Source of the DNA: Saccopteryx bilineata | Lineage: Eukaryota > Chordata > Mammalia > Chiroptera > Emballonuridae | Reading direction: 5' to 3' | NCBI RefSeq assembly: GCF_036850765.1 | Contig: NC_089491.1 | Coordinates: 87,390,740 to 87,454,739, forward strand | Length of the DNA stretch: 64,000 nt | Part shown: positions 23,906-34,232 of the stretch, piece after piece | Layout: each line of letters begins with the position of its first letter | Position numbering within the stretch: the first letter of the stretch is position 1 | Translations under genes and position numbers: made by a program | The notes under the pieces: model-generated | Database searches by the model: none | What the model saw: the letters and a program-made list of their open reading frames with translations, nothing else | What the model was told of the DNA's origin: nothing

Positions 23906-23974
23906 TTATATTAATACCTATAAATCTTAATCCTCAACAATAAGAAAGCAAGTAATGTTTCTTTTGACAGATAT

Positions 23975-24108
23975 TTCAGTTGATAAACCATTCTACCAGA
24001 GGTTGCTTGTTCAATCTTGGTCATGGTACATACAGGGATAGGCACATGTTCCTGTCTCCCTCTTTCTTTCTCCCTTCTTTTTTTAAATTAATAAATACAA
24101 ATTAAAGA
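23975..24108 (+). mobile_element. Possible old tRNA-derived SINE fragment (Ves-like)
   Basis: AACCATTCTACCAGAGGTTG, TTGTTCAATCTTGGTCATGG and GTACATACAGGGATAGGCAC, then a CT-rich block and A-rich end, resemble a decayed bat Ves-type SINE. No clear TSD. Confidence 0.4.
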
Positions 24109-24239
24109 AAAAGAAAACAAGCCAAGAAACACAATTAAAAAATAGGAATAAGATCTCAAGAGACACCTTCCCATAGTGAATACACAGATAGCAGGGCATT
24201 CTGGTGAAGGTGGAGATGGTTGACATTACACTATTTATT

Positions 24240-24800
24240 GTAGCATTATTTACAAAGCCATGACATGGAAGCAACTTAAGTGTCCATCATTGGGCGAGGC
24301 ATAGTACATATATGTAATGGAATATGAATTGACCATAAAAATGATATTGTACCACTTGCAACAGCATGGGTAGACTTTCAATATATTATGATCAGTGAAA
24401 CATATGAGTTAGAGAAAGACGAATATCATGTTCTCACTTACGTGTGGAATCTAAGGAACAATATAAACAAACAAACATAATTGAAAGAGATCAATAGACA
24501 CAGGGAGCAAACTTGTGTTTGGCAGTAGTTAGGGGGATTGGGGCACTGGATGAAAGAGGTGAAGGGATTAAGAAGTACAAATTGGCAATGACAAATTAGC
24601 CATGGGGACGCAAAACACAGCATGGAGAATGTAGTCAATAATATTGTGATAACTATGTGTGGTGTCAGGTGGGTACTAGAAATATAGGGGGAGCTCTTCA
24701 TAAAATATATGATTGTTTAACCACCAGTTTGCACACCTGAAACCAGTACAAGGTGATATTGAAAGTAATGTGTACTTGAAAAATAAATAAATAAAACAAA
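24240..24800 (+). mobile_element. L1 3' end fragment at the inner edge of arm 2
   Basis: Reads forward as L1: ATTATTTACAAAGCCATGAC, TGGAAGCAACTTAAGTGTCC, ATGGAATATGAATTGACC and AGAAAGACGAATATCATG, then the 3' UTR with GAAGGGATTAAGAAGTAC and an AAATAAATAAATAAAA tail. It is the reverse copy of 12040-12555 but extends about 20-100 bp further 5', so the arm boundary lies inside it. Confidence 0.85.
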
Positions 24801-25769
24801 ATGTAAAGTATCCAATTTTTCCATGATGAATGACATTTAACAGTACAAAAAACAAACTACCATTTCAGTAAATTCTACATCCGCCAATATTATTAGATGC
24901 TTCACACATGCTATTTTATATAAGTCCCACAGCAGCCTTGTGAAATATACCTTTTTCTTGTATTTAAATATTGAACTGAAAATAAAGATGAAACTAAAAA
25001 GCTCCTGTAGATTAAGTCCTTGTTTATGTTCATTATTCACTTCCTTGCCCCTTATCCATGGTGGAGAGAGTGACTTCCTTTTGCCTTGACTTTAGGCTTG
25101 TCCATACAACTTGCTTTGGTATGGAATCTTAGTAAACTGATGACAGCAGAGGTCTCCAGTATGCTTAAGCTTTTGGGTTCCTCTTTTGTGTCCTTAGAAT
25201 TGTCATGAGAAAGGTTCCTCTGGCATTTAATATACTTCTGCTGATCCCATAGCCCAAGGAGACCCACAGGTCACGGGTAAGAAAAATGTTTAGTGTTATA
25301 TGACATTGAGATTTTATTGATATATTAGATCTTTATGAAGCAAAATCTATGAAGAAATTGGCAATGGGGTAATGACATAAAATAAAAATCTATAATATAT
25401 GATATTTTCATTGGGATTAAGCAGGCAGCAAAAGACACTTTGGGGCAGGTGGGAGAACAATCCATCGTAAATTGTAGCAGGTCATTTGGTAGTTTTATTT
25501 ATAGTTACATAAAAGAGGGAAGATGAAAATTTGAAGCAATGTTGAATGTATGACTTGATTTCTTATTAGATACTACTGGAAAATGATGAGCTCATTAAAG
25601 AAAACAAAACAAAACAAGCCAGTCTGCAAACATAGAGAGCAGTTAGAGAGCATAGAGAGAGAGCTCAGAAATTGAATGGCCAGAAAAAGAACATTTTTTT
25701 TTCAAGTCTATGGAGTAGTCTCACAAAGATGTCTTTAGTATTACCCCCAGAATGACTAAACTTTAAACA

Positions 25770-26020
25770 GGTTTCTTCTTTACTATAGATCTTTGGCCTC
25801 TCTTTTCTTAGGGAATTTACTTTAGAAAACTTTCTACTGTAAAGTTTTGTTTTGTCCCTTTGAGACGTAAATATTTTCTCAACCTCTTGCCAGTTTTACT
25901 ACCAGAAATGTTTTCCTAAGACCTAGAAGCCATGCATTTGAAATATAGGCATCAAGGAAGTAAGGCTCCTATTCTCTGTGAAAGGGCGGGAACCCAGTTT
26001 CCACAATGTGAACTGATTAA
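25770..26020. other. Arm 2-specific segment
   Basis: About 250 bp where arm 1 has about 765 bp of unrelated sequence (9790-10555). No transposon ends seen. Confidence 0.5.
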
Positions 26021-26802
26021 AAAATACACATGATAAGTGACTAAAAATGATACTCTACTCGCACAACATATTTTAATTAAGTCAAAATTACATACTTCTG
26101 TTTATCTAAATAAACAGAGTCTCCTTGGAAATAAATATTTAATTTTACAGATTGTTTCAGATAGATTTATCAGGCTACATTTTTTTAAAAAAACTTGTAT
26201 TAAATTATGATTTTAATATTAAGTATATGATCGCCACAACTGGTAAAACCTCTAAGAAAAAGAGTACAGAATTTGGAATGAGATGTGTTACTTACCACCT
26301 TTGTGGCCTGTAACATGAATTTAACTTCCTTGAACTTCAGTATTATTTTTTATAAAATGGAGCTAACATTAAATGTGTTTTAGTATTACCGTGAAATTAA
26401 TTGCTATAGTATATATAAAATTTCTATTGAATAGTAAATCCTTAGAAATGGAATTTCACACCTGTCTGTCTATGAACACCCACGTACACATTTTCCACAA
26501 TGCGTTAGGAATTGTTTATCTTCCATGAAATATGAAATTGAAATTTTTAAATGTACCTGAGGACTTAGGACACGAAACACTCAACTCCATTCTCTTTTAA
26601 TTTCCAGCCTGTCCTTTACATAGTGCTGGTCAGTTATATCAGAAATAGGTGTTGTCTTTATAGATATTTCTTTTGTCCATCATAGTGTCTTAGATGATCA
26701 AGGTATTAGGATATCAAATTAGTTTTAAACAGTAAGTTAATTTTAAATAAATTGGCTTTCAATTCAGGAGCACTTAAGACAGAGCACAGAAGTAAGAGCT
26801 GG

Positions 26803-26993
26803 TCTGAACTTGTTAAAATTTTATATACCAGGCATGTCTCCCAATTGCTCCCCTTGAATATTGTGTGGTCAGTTGCCACATAGACTGGAGACGGGTTGAA
26901 GAGAGTGGATGTGTTGCTGAGTTCATGCAGTGACGCCTGTGAAATGACCAGGGCTTTGTCTGAAAAGGGTCGATAATCTTGATGTGACAACTC
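26803..26993 (-). other. About 190 bp present in arm 2 only
   Basis: Flanks align with arm 1 at about 9000 (CTCCAG and AGCTCTTAC), but arm 1 lacks this block. It is fully open on the minus strand as part of frame 26706-26990 (94 aa; SFHRR/SHQDYRPF... text). The frame has no motif I know. No poly(A) or TSD, so a deletion in arm 1 at short microhomology is as likely as an insertion here. Confidence 0.5.
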
Positions 26994-27756
26994 TTAGGCT
27001 GGAGGGACTTGGAGCACTTTGCCAGTTCTCTGTTTGCATCCTCCTTCCCGCCGTGTTGCCCCGTGCTGCAGCCCTGTCCTCTCGACCTGTTGCTCATTAA
27101 TCTGAGCCAATTTCATTGGACAAGCGGTCACATAGATTTGGATTCAAATACCAGCTCACTATCTAAATAGTCATACAATTTTGTATAAATTTCATAAAAT
27201 CTTAGAAGCTCCTCTCCTTACCTGTTAAAGAAATGAAAAAATATGCAACTTCTGTAATCCACATTCATTCCTAGATGAAATAAAACATGCCTGGATGTAG
27301 CATAATCAATTTTTAATCATTTAGTAATAGAAATTAAATGTTAACTTTCATAACCTTACCTATATATTAAAAGAAAAGGTTGAATTAACACCTGAGGTAA
27401 ACATTATAGTGAAACTTTATGTGAAAATTTTATCAGATATTTTTTAGAAGAAACAAAAGGGAATTAGAAATTGATGAAATGTCCATTAAGTTATTATGTA
27501 TGAAAATAAAACCACACTAATTTCTGAGTGAAGGGAACACAAAACAGAATCATTTCTAGTGTGAGTTTGGCTCTCAGTATCATTTGTTTAAATGACAAAG
27601 TGAGTTTTCTTTCATAATTCTACTTTAAAATCCTATTATATTTTGTGTGAGGATGTTTTAAAAGCACCTGTTTCAGAACACAGCTTGAAGACATAAAACT
27701 GAGATAATTCTGTTAATGCCTTTCCCAAAACTGAGGTGAAGCAGGGAAAATAACTG

Positions 27757-28457
27757 TGTTGGGCAAATAAGCTTCTAAAATTTGTGTTATTTGATTTTGC
27801 TAACTCTTATTGTTAAAAATGGTGCTGCCCACATGAATGATGCTGCCCAGGTGTAATGGCTAATTACCTTTCTGTTTGGAAAGGGGCTTTAGTATGCTAA
27901 TGTGTGCTGGAGGAGGGGTTTTCATGCCAAAAAGTTGAAGAAGGAGGAGAAGGACGAGAAGGAGGAGGAGGAGGAGGAGGAGGAGGAGGGGGGGGAGGAG
28001 GAGGGGGGGGGAGGAGGAGGGGGAGGAGGAGGGGGAGGAGGAGGGGGAGGAGGAGGGGGAGGAGGAGGGGGAGGAGGAGGGGGAGGAGGAAAGGAAGGAG
28101 ACCATGTTTAGCAGAGTGAGAGGAAGCAGCCAAGATGGCAGGGTGCTGAAGGAGAAGCCAGTTTGTGCAGAGTTTGGCAGAGTTCGTGCAGAGAGAAGGA
28201 GATGGGGAATCAGAGGGGAATAAGACTGGTGGGGGCCTTCAATTCTAGGAAAACTTGGATGTGTCAGTAGCTTTGTGAGTGCTGAATGAGTGGGTTTTGG
28301 TGCCCTGTGTGTTTGTGTTTACTCACTGGCCAGATGCAAGGCTAGAATAAAAGGTATAGCCCACCAGTTTTCAGCTCCACTGTTTCTTTACCATCTGACT
28401 GAATCTAATGAGAATCTGCATTTGCCTGGCCATGATGGCCACGGCTACTGGCCATAC
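27757..28457 (+). mobile_element. Solo LTR, same family as 10960-11439, expanded by a GGA tract
   Basis: Starts TGTTGGGCAAATAAGC and ends TACTGGCCATAC. It shares with the other copies TTACCTTTCTGTTTGG, AGAATAAAAGG, TTTCTTTACCATCTGA and AATGAGAATCTGCA. The arm 1 site is empty (near 7880). TSDs are imperfect (AACTG / ATCTG). About 155 bp of GGA/GGGGGA repeat (27945-28095) makes it longer than its relatives. The long Gly, Arg/Gly and Pro/Ser frames across it come from that repeat. Confidence 0.78.
27935..28098 (+). repeat. Purine-only (GGA)n / (GGGGGAGGA)n tract
   Basis: More than 140 bases without a pyrimidine on the plus strand, built of GAGGAGG then GGGGGAGGAG units. It lies inside the LTR. 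It is G-quadruplex- and triplex-prone by composition. Confidence 0.95.
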
Positions 28458-29969
28458 ATCTGGAAAATAGGACTTTAACAGCCTAAATTCTACTCTTCCC
28501 TACTGCTTTAGAATGGGAAACTCCACCCAGTCCTTATAAAGACTTTTACCTGCTAGAATTTGCATGGTTCCTTTCTCCCTTGGCTAACACATGGGTTTAG
28601 GATGCTGGTTTCAGCACACAGTTCTAAATGGAATCTGGATAAAACAGAGAGGGAATTTGGCCCACTCTATCAAGTTGAACCGCTCCTTCTTTCAGTGTAC
28701 TGCCCCATCATATTGAATTGCTTTTTTCCCTCTGGATGGGGAAGGGAGTATAGAGAGAATTAAGTGACCAGCTTTGGTTTCCAAGCTTCCAGAAAGACTC
28801 TCCCCATCTCCACATTTTCTTACCCAAAAAAGAGTATCAGTCCTGTGTGTATGAAAGGGGATGCACTGCCACCTAAGTGTTAGAGTGGTTCCCTGGTGGA
28901 GAGGGGACAGGACACCCTCTGCCTTTTGCAACATCTCATTTCTTCTTTTACTATTGCCTTTCCCCTCTACCCTTGGTTTTGTCCTATCCTACATTTCAAG
29001 TTTGTTTTGTGTAGAACTTGCTATATACTTTTTTTTATATACTGAAAAAAAACATGACATTGCTCCAAGAGCCAAAAACAAATGGAAATTTAAAAAAATC
29101 AAATAAAAGCCACTGTTTCTGGTGATGTTCTAACTAGGAACAGAGAGGATCTCTTTTTAAAAATATGTTCTGTGTTAGAGGCAAATATATCAGAATTAAT
29201 CTTCTGAGTTAGACCTGCAAGAAGTTATGTAGATGGTAACCTTACTCATTGCATTTAAAATTGTCCAGAAGTAGAAGCTTGTTAGGAATATGTAGGAAAG
29301 TAGAAATGTAACAATTTGAATTTTTCCCAGAGAACTACTGGAAGTATTTGGGAAAACACAGGAAAATCACTTCTGAGCTGACTAAAGTTGTCATAAATAC
29401 ACATTTTTGTACAGTGGTAACAGACTGCATTTATTTAGACACCTATATATATAACAGAATTAAATGGTAAAAGGAAGTGGACTTTACTCATGAAAAAGTT
29501 TGCGAGATTTCAGCACAGAACCAAATACATGAAACTGCAAAGAACTAGGAATACTTCCTAATACATGACTGATGTATTTGTGACTATGATGTTGGTAATT
29601 CTCTTCAGTTTTAAAGATATTAGCCAGGACTGGATTGGTAAAAGAGAGAAAAAGAAAACTTTCTACTTCTTTGGGTGTCAATCTATTCAAAAAGAATTGA
29701 TGATATGTTATAACAAGAAAATATTTTAACTAATACTTTAAAAATTTTATGATTGTATCAAAGATAACATTTGAATTCATCCCATTAACATAAGTTTATA
29801 TTAAATATTGAAGTGTGTCATCTGATGTGAAAAGCTGAAAGAGAAGACAGCAGACCATTAATTTTCTAGTAATCCAAGAGGTGTTACTCTTAGAAATACT
29901 CTGCATACTACGTCAATAATATAAATGAGAGAAAAAATATGGTTAGAAGTATGTGATGATCAGACTTTA

Positions 29970-30400
29970 CAACTTCAACTGCTGGTGTTCTTGCTTTTTT
30001 ATCATCTTTTCCCCTGATTGTGAGGGAGACCTGTGACTTACTTCTAACAATAGAATATGACAAGTGTGATAAGATGTCACTCTTCTGGTTAAGTCATGCT
30101 GTAAAGACACTATATTACTAGCCAACTTGTTCACCTTGTTGAATTTGAAGAAGCAAGCTAATACGAGTTATATGGTCAGAGGGAAAATAATTTTGCCAAT
30201 AATCTGAGTGATCTTGGAAGTGCATCCATCCCCATTCATCCCCCAAACGAGAACCAAGTCCTGGCTTACATCTTGATTGCAGCCTTGAAGAGGACCCAGC
30301 TAAGCTGTGCTCACATTTTTATACAGAGAATCTGTGAGATAATATATGTATATTGTATTACATCTACTATTCTGTGATGATTTGTTATACGGAATAGAAA
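29970..30400 (-). mobile_element. Ancient LTR-type (MaLR/MLT1-like) fragment, arm 2 copy
   Basis: Reverse partner of 5490-5960, with CATCTTGATTGCAGCC and GAGGACCCAGCTAAGCTG readable in the plus orientation. Confidence 0.5.
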
Positions 30401-30649
30401 ACTAACACAAGCAAGTCCATCAATCTTCACAGATAATGAATATATTAGGGAAGGTTGAGGATTTTTAGAATATTGTTAGATTTAAGGATTAACTGCTGTA
30501 GTAACTGGGAATGCTCATTTAATGCCAAGTAACTATATCAAGTTAGAGTCAAGCTCCAAATTCAAAACAAGGAAGGATTTTAAAAAAAGAAAACTATGAG
30601 ACAGGTTTTCCAAAGAACTTGATGGTTTCATCAATTTATTTTCTATTTT

Positions 30650-31667
30650 TTTCTTTTAAAGTTAGTTTTGTTTTTAAGTTGGATAAAATAAACTTTGGAT
30701 CTTAACCATTTTTAAGTACACAGTTCAGTACTCATTTTAAGTACATAGTGCTAAGTACATTCACACTTTTGTGTAACTGACTGCCAGAATGCTTTTTATC
30801 TTACAAAACTTAACTGTATCACCATAAAACAATGTCTCTCCCTTCTTATATTCTTTCCCTTCATCCCCTGGCACTACCATTCTACTTTCTGTCTCTGAAT
30901 TTCACTACTGTAGGGATCTGATGTAAGTGGAATCATATAGCATTTGTACCTTATTTCACTTAGCATATTATCCTCAAGATTCATCCACGTTTTAGCACAT
31001 AACAGGATTTTCTACCTATTTAAAGCTGAATAATAATCCATTGTTTGTATATACTACATATGTTTATCTATTTTCTTTTGATAAATGTTGGGTTGCTTCT
31101 ACCTTTGGCTAATGTGAATAATTCTAAAATAAATGTATTTGTTCAAGTATTTCTTAATGAGTCTTTTACTTTCAATACTTCTGAGAATATACTCAGAAGT
31201 GGACTTGCCAGATCCCACGGTAATTCTACTTGTAACTTTTTCAGGAACTGTTATACTGTTTTTCATAGTGACTGCATCATTTTACATTACATTCCCACCA
31301 AGATTACTGAAGGGTTCTAATTACTCCAAATATTCACCAATATTTTTTACTTTATTTTATTTTTTAATGATAGTCATTGTAATGGGTAAGAGAAGGCATC
31401 TAATTGTGATTTTTATTTCTATTTACCTAATGATTAATGATGTTGAACATCTTTCAGTGTACTTGTTGGCCATTTGTATATCTTATTTGGAGAAACATCT
31501 ATTCAAAATTCTTTGCTTATTTTTAATTGAATTATTTGTTTCATAGTTGTTTAATTGTAGGAATTCTAAAAATAGATTTTAGATATTAGCACTTATCTGA
31601 TATATGATTTACAAATGTTTTTTCCCATATGATAAATTGGTTTTTTTACTCTACTGATTGTGCAGTA
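30650..31667 (-). mobile_element. Old L1 3' fragment, arm 2 copy
   Basis: Reverse of the L1 at 3690-5240 without its SINE and mini-insert. It shows TTAACCATTTTTAAGTACAC, CCATTGTTTGTATATACTAC and AGATTTTAGATATTAGCAC in the plus orientation. The frames 31045-31320 and 31133-31546 are antisense L1. Confidence 0.85.
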
Positions 31668-31884
31668 GTCTGTCTTTCTGCGCCCCTCCTATAACTTAAT
31701 AAAAAAGAACATTTTCTGATAATACCCAGTACAATTATCAAAATAGAATATTCATATTTTAATAATATTACAGGTATCATTAATTTATAAGATCTATACA
31801 GATTTTGGAAATTGCCCCATGTACATTCATTAAAGCACAGTAAAATCTTGGATTATGTGATCCCTTTAGCTTTCATGCTTTTAA

Positions 31885-32240
31885 AAAAATTTTTTAATTG
31901 TTTTTTATCCAGGGAGAAGAGCAAAGACATGTACCCTGATGCCATCCACCTGAGAATCCCACTTGGAGGCGATGCACTGCCCATCTGGGATGTTGCTCTG
32001 TTGCTCAGCAATTAAGCCATTTGGAGCACCTGAAGCAGCGGCCATGGAGCCATCCTCAATGCCTGAAGGCCAACTCACTTCAATTGAGCCATGGATACAG
32101 GAGGGGAAAAAAGAGAGAAAAGAGATGGGAAGGGCGGAAAAGCAGATGGGTGATACTCCTGTGTGCCCTGACTGGAAATTGAACCTGGGATATTCACACA
32201 TCAAGCTTATACTCTTCCACTGAGCCAACTAGCCAGAACC
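31885..32240 (-). mobile_element. tRNA-derived SINE, long rhinolophoid-type, minus strand
   Basis: In reverse: head ending GTTGGCTCAGTGGAAGAG, body, A/T tail at 31885-31910. A perfect 17-bp duplication, AGCTTTCATGCTTTTAA, at 31868-31884 and 32241-32257. Confidence 0.93.
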
Positions 32241-32286
32241 AGCTTTCATGCTTTTAATCATAATTTTAAGAGTTATATTTTACTAG

Positions 32287-32653
32287 TGTTTTTGTTTGTA
32301 TTTTTCTGAAGTGAGAAGCAGGGAGGCAGAGACAGATTCTTGCATGTGCCCAACCCAGATCCACCCGACATGCCCCCTAGGGGGTGATGCTCTGCTCAGC
32401 TTGGGCATTGCTCCATTGCAACCAGGGTCATTTTAGTGCCTGAGGTGGAGGTCATGGAGCCATCCTCAGTGCCCGGACCAACTTTGCTCCAATAGAGCCT
32501 TTGCTGTGGGAGGGGAAGAGAGACAGAGAGAAAGGAGAAGGGGAGGTGTGAAGAAGCAGATGGGTGCTTCTCTTGTGTGCCCTGGCCAGGAATAGAACTT
32601 GGGACTTCTGCATGCTGGGCTGAGGCTCTATGCCTAAGCCAACTGGACAGGAC
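32287..32653 (-). mobile_element. tRNA-derived SINE, long rhinolophoid-type, minus strand
   Basis: TTTTTCTGAAGTGAGAAGC, the body with TTTGCTCCAATAGAGCC, and a decayed head (GCTGAGGCTCTATGCC). More diverged than its neighbour; TSD not clear. Confidence 0.88.
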
Positions 32654-33252
32654 TGCTTATGTTCAGTTTTGTAATTACCTTAGCTTGTCTGTACTTTCTT
32701 CTGTTAGTTTTGCCAATGTATGAATATTATACTATCTAGACAGCTATGCTTCCTATTTATATTTTATTTATTATTCATTTAAATCCATAGTCATTAGAGA
32801 ACTTCCTCAGTCACCAACAGATTTCTTCAGGTTTATCCCATTTTTTGGAGGGTTAGATAAGAATTTCTTTCTAATTTAGGAAAGACGTAGACTATTTAGG
32901 CATTGTCTATTCTAGACTATCATGCCATTGGCTCATGCTTCTGATTTATTTCATATTTAAAAACTATCTTCCTAAAACCTAAGGTACACCTCTTTACTCT
33001 GCAGATTATTCTTTCAGTACCACTTAAACTATAAAATGACATTATTCCTTTTCCCTAAAGTTCCCTTTGTTTTAAGTTAGCAACCAATTTTTTTTTCTAC
33101 CCAAAACAATTAATTCCATGCTAGCTGATTAGTTTTTGTCCCTCTCATTTCTGGGAGACTGAATTTAAAATGTTAAGAATTTGTATTTTTTATAAGTATT
33201 TGAATAAAATTTCCAGTGAATGACAGATGGTTGAAGCCTCAATTCACTATTT

Positions 33253-33328
33253 TAAGATTTCTTTTTTTTTTACTTTTTTTTTACTCATTTTAGAGAGGAG
33301 AGAGAGAGAGACAGAGAGGGAGAGAGAA

Positions 33329-33368
<40 letters not shown>

Positions 33369-33489
33369 GGGGAGGAGCTGGAAGCATCAACTCCCATATG
33401 TGCCTTGACCAGGCAAGCCCAGGGTTTTAAATCGGCGACCTCAGCATTTCCAGGTCGATGCTTTGTCCACTGCGCCACCACAGGTCAGG
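33253..33489 (-). mobile_element. Short tRNA-derived SINE (GTGGTGGCGCAGTG type), minus strand
   Basis: In reverse: GCCTGACCTGTGGTGGCGC, AGTGGACAAAGCATCGACC, GGTCAAGGCACATATGGG, then a CT/T tail expanded to (GA)n at 33295-33364. A 14-bp perfect duplication, CTCAATTCACTATT, at 33239-33252 and 33490-33503. Confidence 0.93.
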
Positions 33490-34035
33490 CTCAATTCACT
33501 ATTGTTATTTGCATCTTAGCCCATGCATTCTCTGCACACACAGACTCTCTTCAGTTCCTCCGCAGGCTTGTTTCATATACTATGCTTGCTTGAATCTTTA
33601 TGGATTTCTGAGGATGTATATATGTTTGGACTTTCAGAATTTTTTCCATCTTATAATATAACATATTTCTTTTAAGGCATAATATTCCTTCAGTGTATTC
33701 TTATCCTCTACTATCACTTTTTAGAAAATACTAAAAGAGGCTATCCACAATTTTGGTCTATAATCTCTGATCAGCATTGCTTATTACTCATTCTTTACAT
33801 ATTAGCATGCTACAGAGATTCCAAAATTCAGTACTTTGCAGTATTACACTCTTTTCGATGTAAGTAGGTATAGTATAAACAAATGAATCTAGGACCAAAT
33901 AAGTTGGGGCACACCATTTACTATCTTTGTCTTAAGAATTCCCAAGCTGAGTAGCATATAAATGGCCCTGAAAACATCATCATTAAAAACAAACCCAAAC
34001 ATAAAAATTTGTTTAATTTTATATATCACAAATGC

Positions 34036-34232
34036 TCCCTGGCCTGTGGTAGCACAATGGATAAGCATTAACCTACAATGCTAATGTCACAGGTTCAAAT
34101 CTTTAGGCTTGCCCGGTCAAGGCACATACAATAAACAGCAATGATAAACTAACGAGAAGCAACTATAGTTGATACTTCTTGCTTCACACTGCCCCAACTC
34201 TTCTCTGTAAATTCAATAAATAAAATTTTTAA
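34036..34232 (+). mobile_element. Short tRNA-derived SINE, diverged
   Basis: CCCTGGCCTGTGGTAGCACA, ATGGATAAGCATTAACC, CAGGTTCAAATCTTTAGGC and GGTCAAGGCACATACA, ending AATAAATAAAATTTTT. Confidence 0.8.

Larger units (their letters stand above)
22685..24240 (+). repeat. Direct repeat copy B (spacer)
   Basis: Head-to-tail partner of 17915-19002. It has the same blocks in the same order, for example CTTGTCCACCTTGAACCTTG, TGCCTGGGGCTGAGACC, CACTTTGAATGTGCTCTAT, CTTGAGCTTGTGTGAG, GTCAGGTCATGTGGACTC and CTTAGACAAAGTGTTT. It is longer because of extra sequence at about 23550-23700 and 23800-23980. It ends in an L1-like piece (CACAATTAAAAAATAGG) and GGTTGACATTACACT, then passes into the L1 3' end at the inner edge of arm 2. 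Confidence 0.75.
24258..31667 (-). repeat. Arm 2 of the large interrupted inverted duplication
   Basis: Reverse complement of arm 1 (3747-12555). It lacks arm 1's three SINEs, the mini-retrocopy and the LTR at 10960-11439. It has its own LTR at 27757-28457, about 190 extra bases at 26803-26993 and a non-matching segment at 25770-26020. The outer edge is at TTTTACTCTACTGATTGTG (about 31651-31669); beyond it, arm 1 continues as L1 while this side continues as unrelated sequence. Confidence 0.9.

Noticed and set aside
27860..28133. Long Pro/Ser-, Gly- and Arg-rich frames
   Set aside because: Produced by the GGA simple repeat in three frames on both strands.
3747..31667. Inverted arms as an assembly artefact
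   Set aside because: The arms differ by many substitutions and by independent insertions with target-site duplications, which an assembly error would not create.
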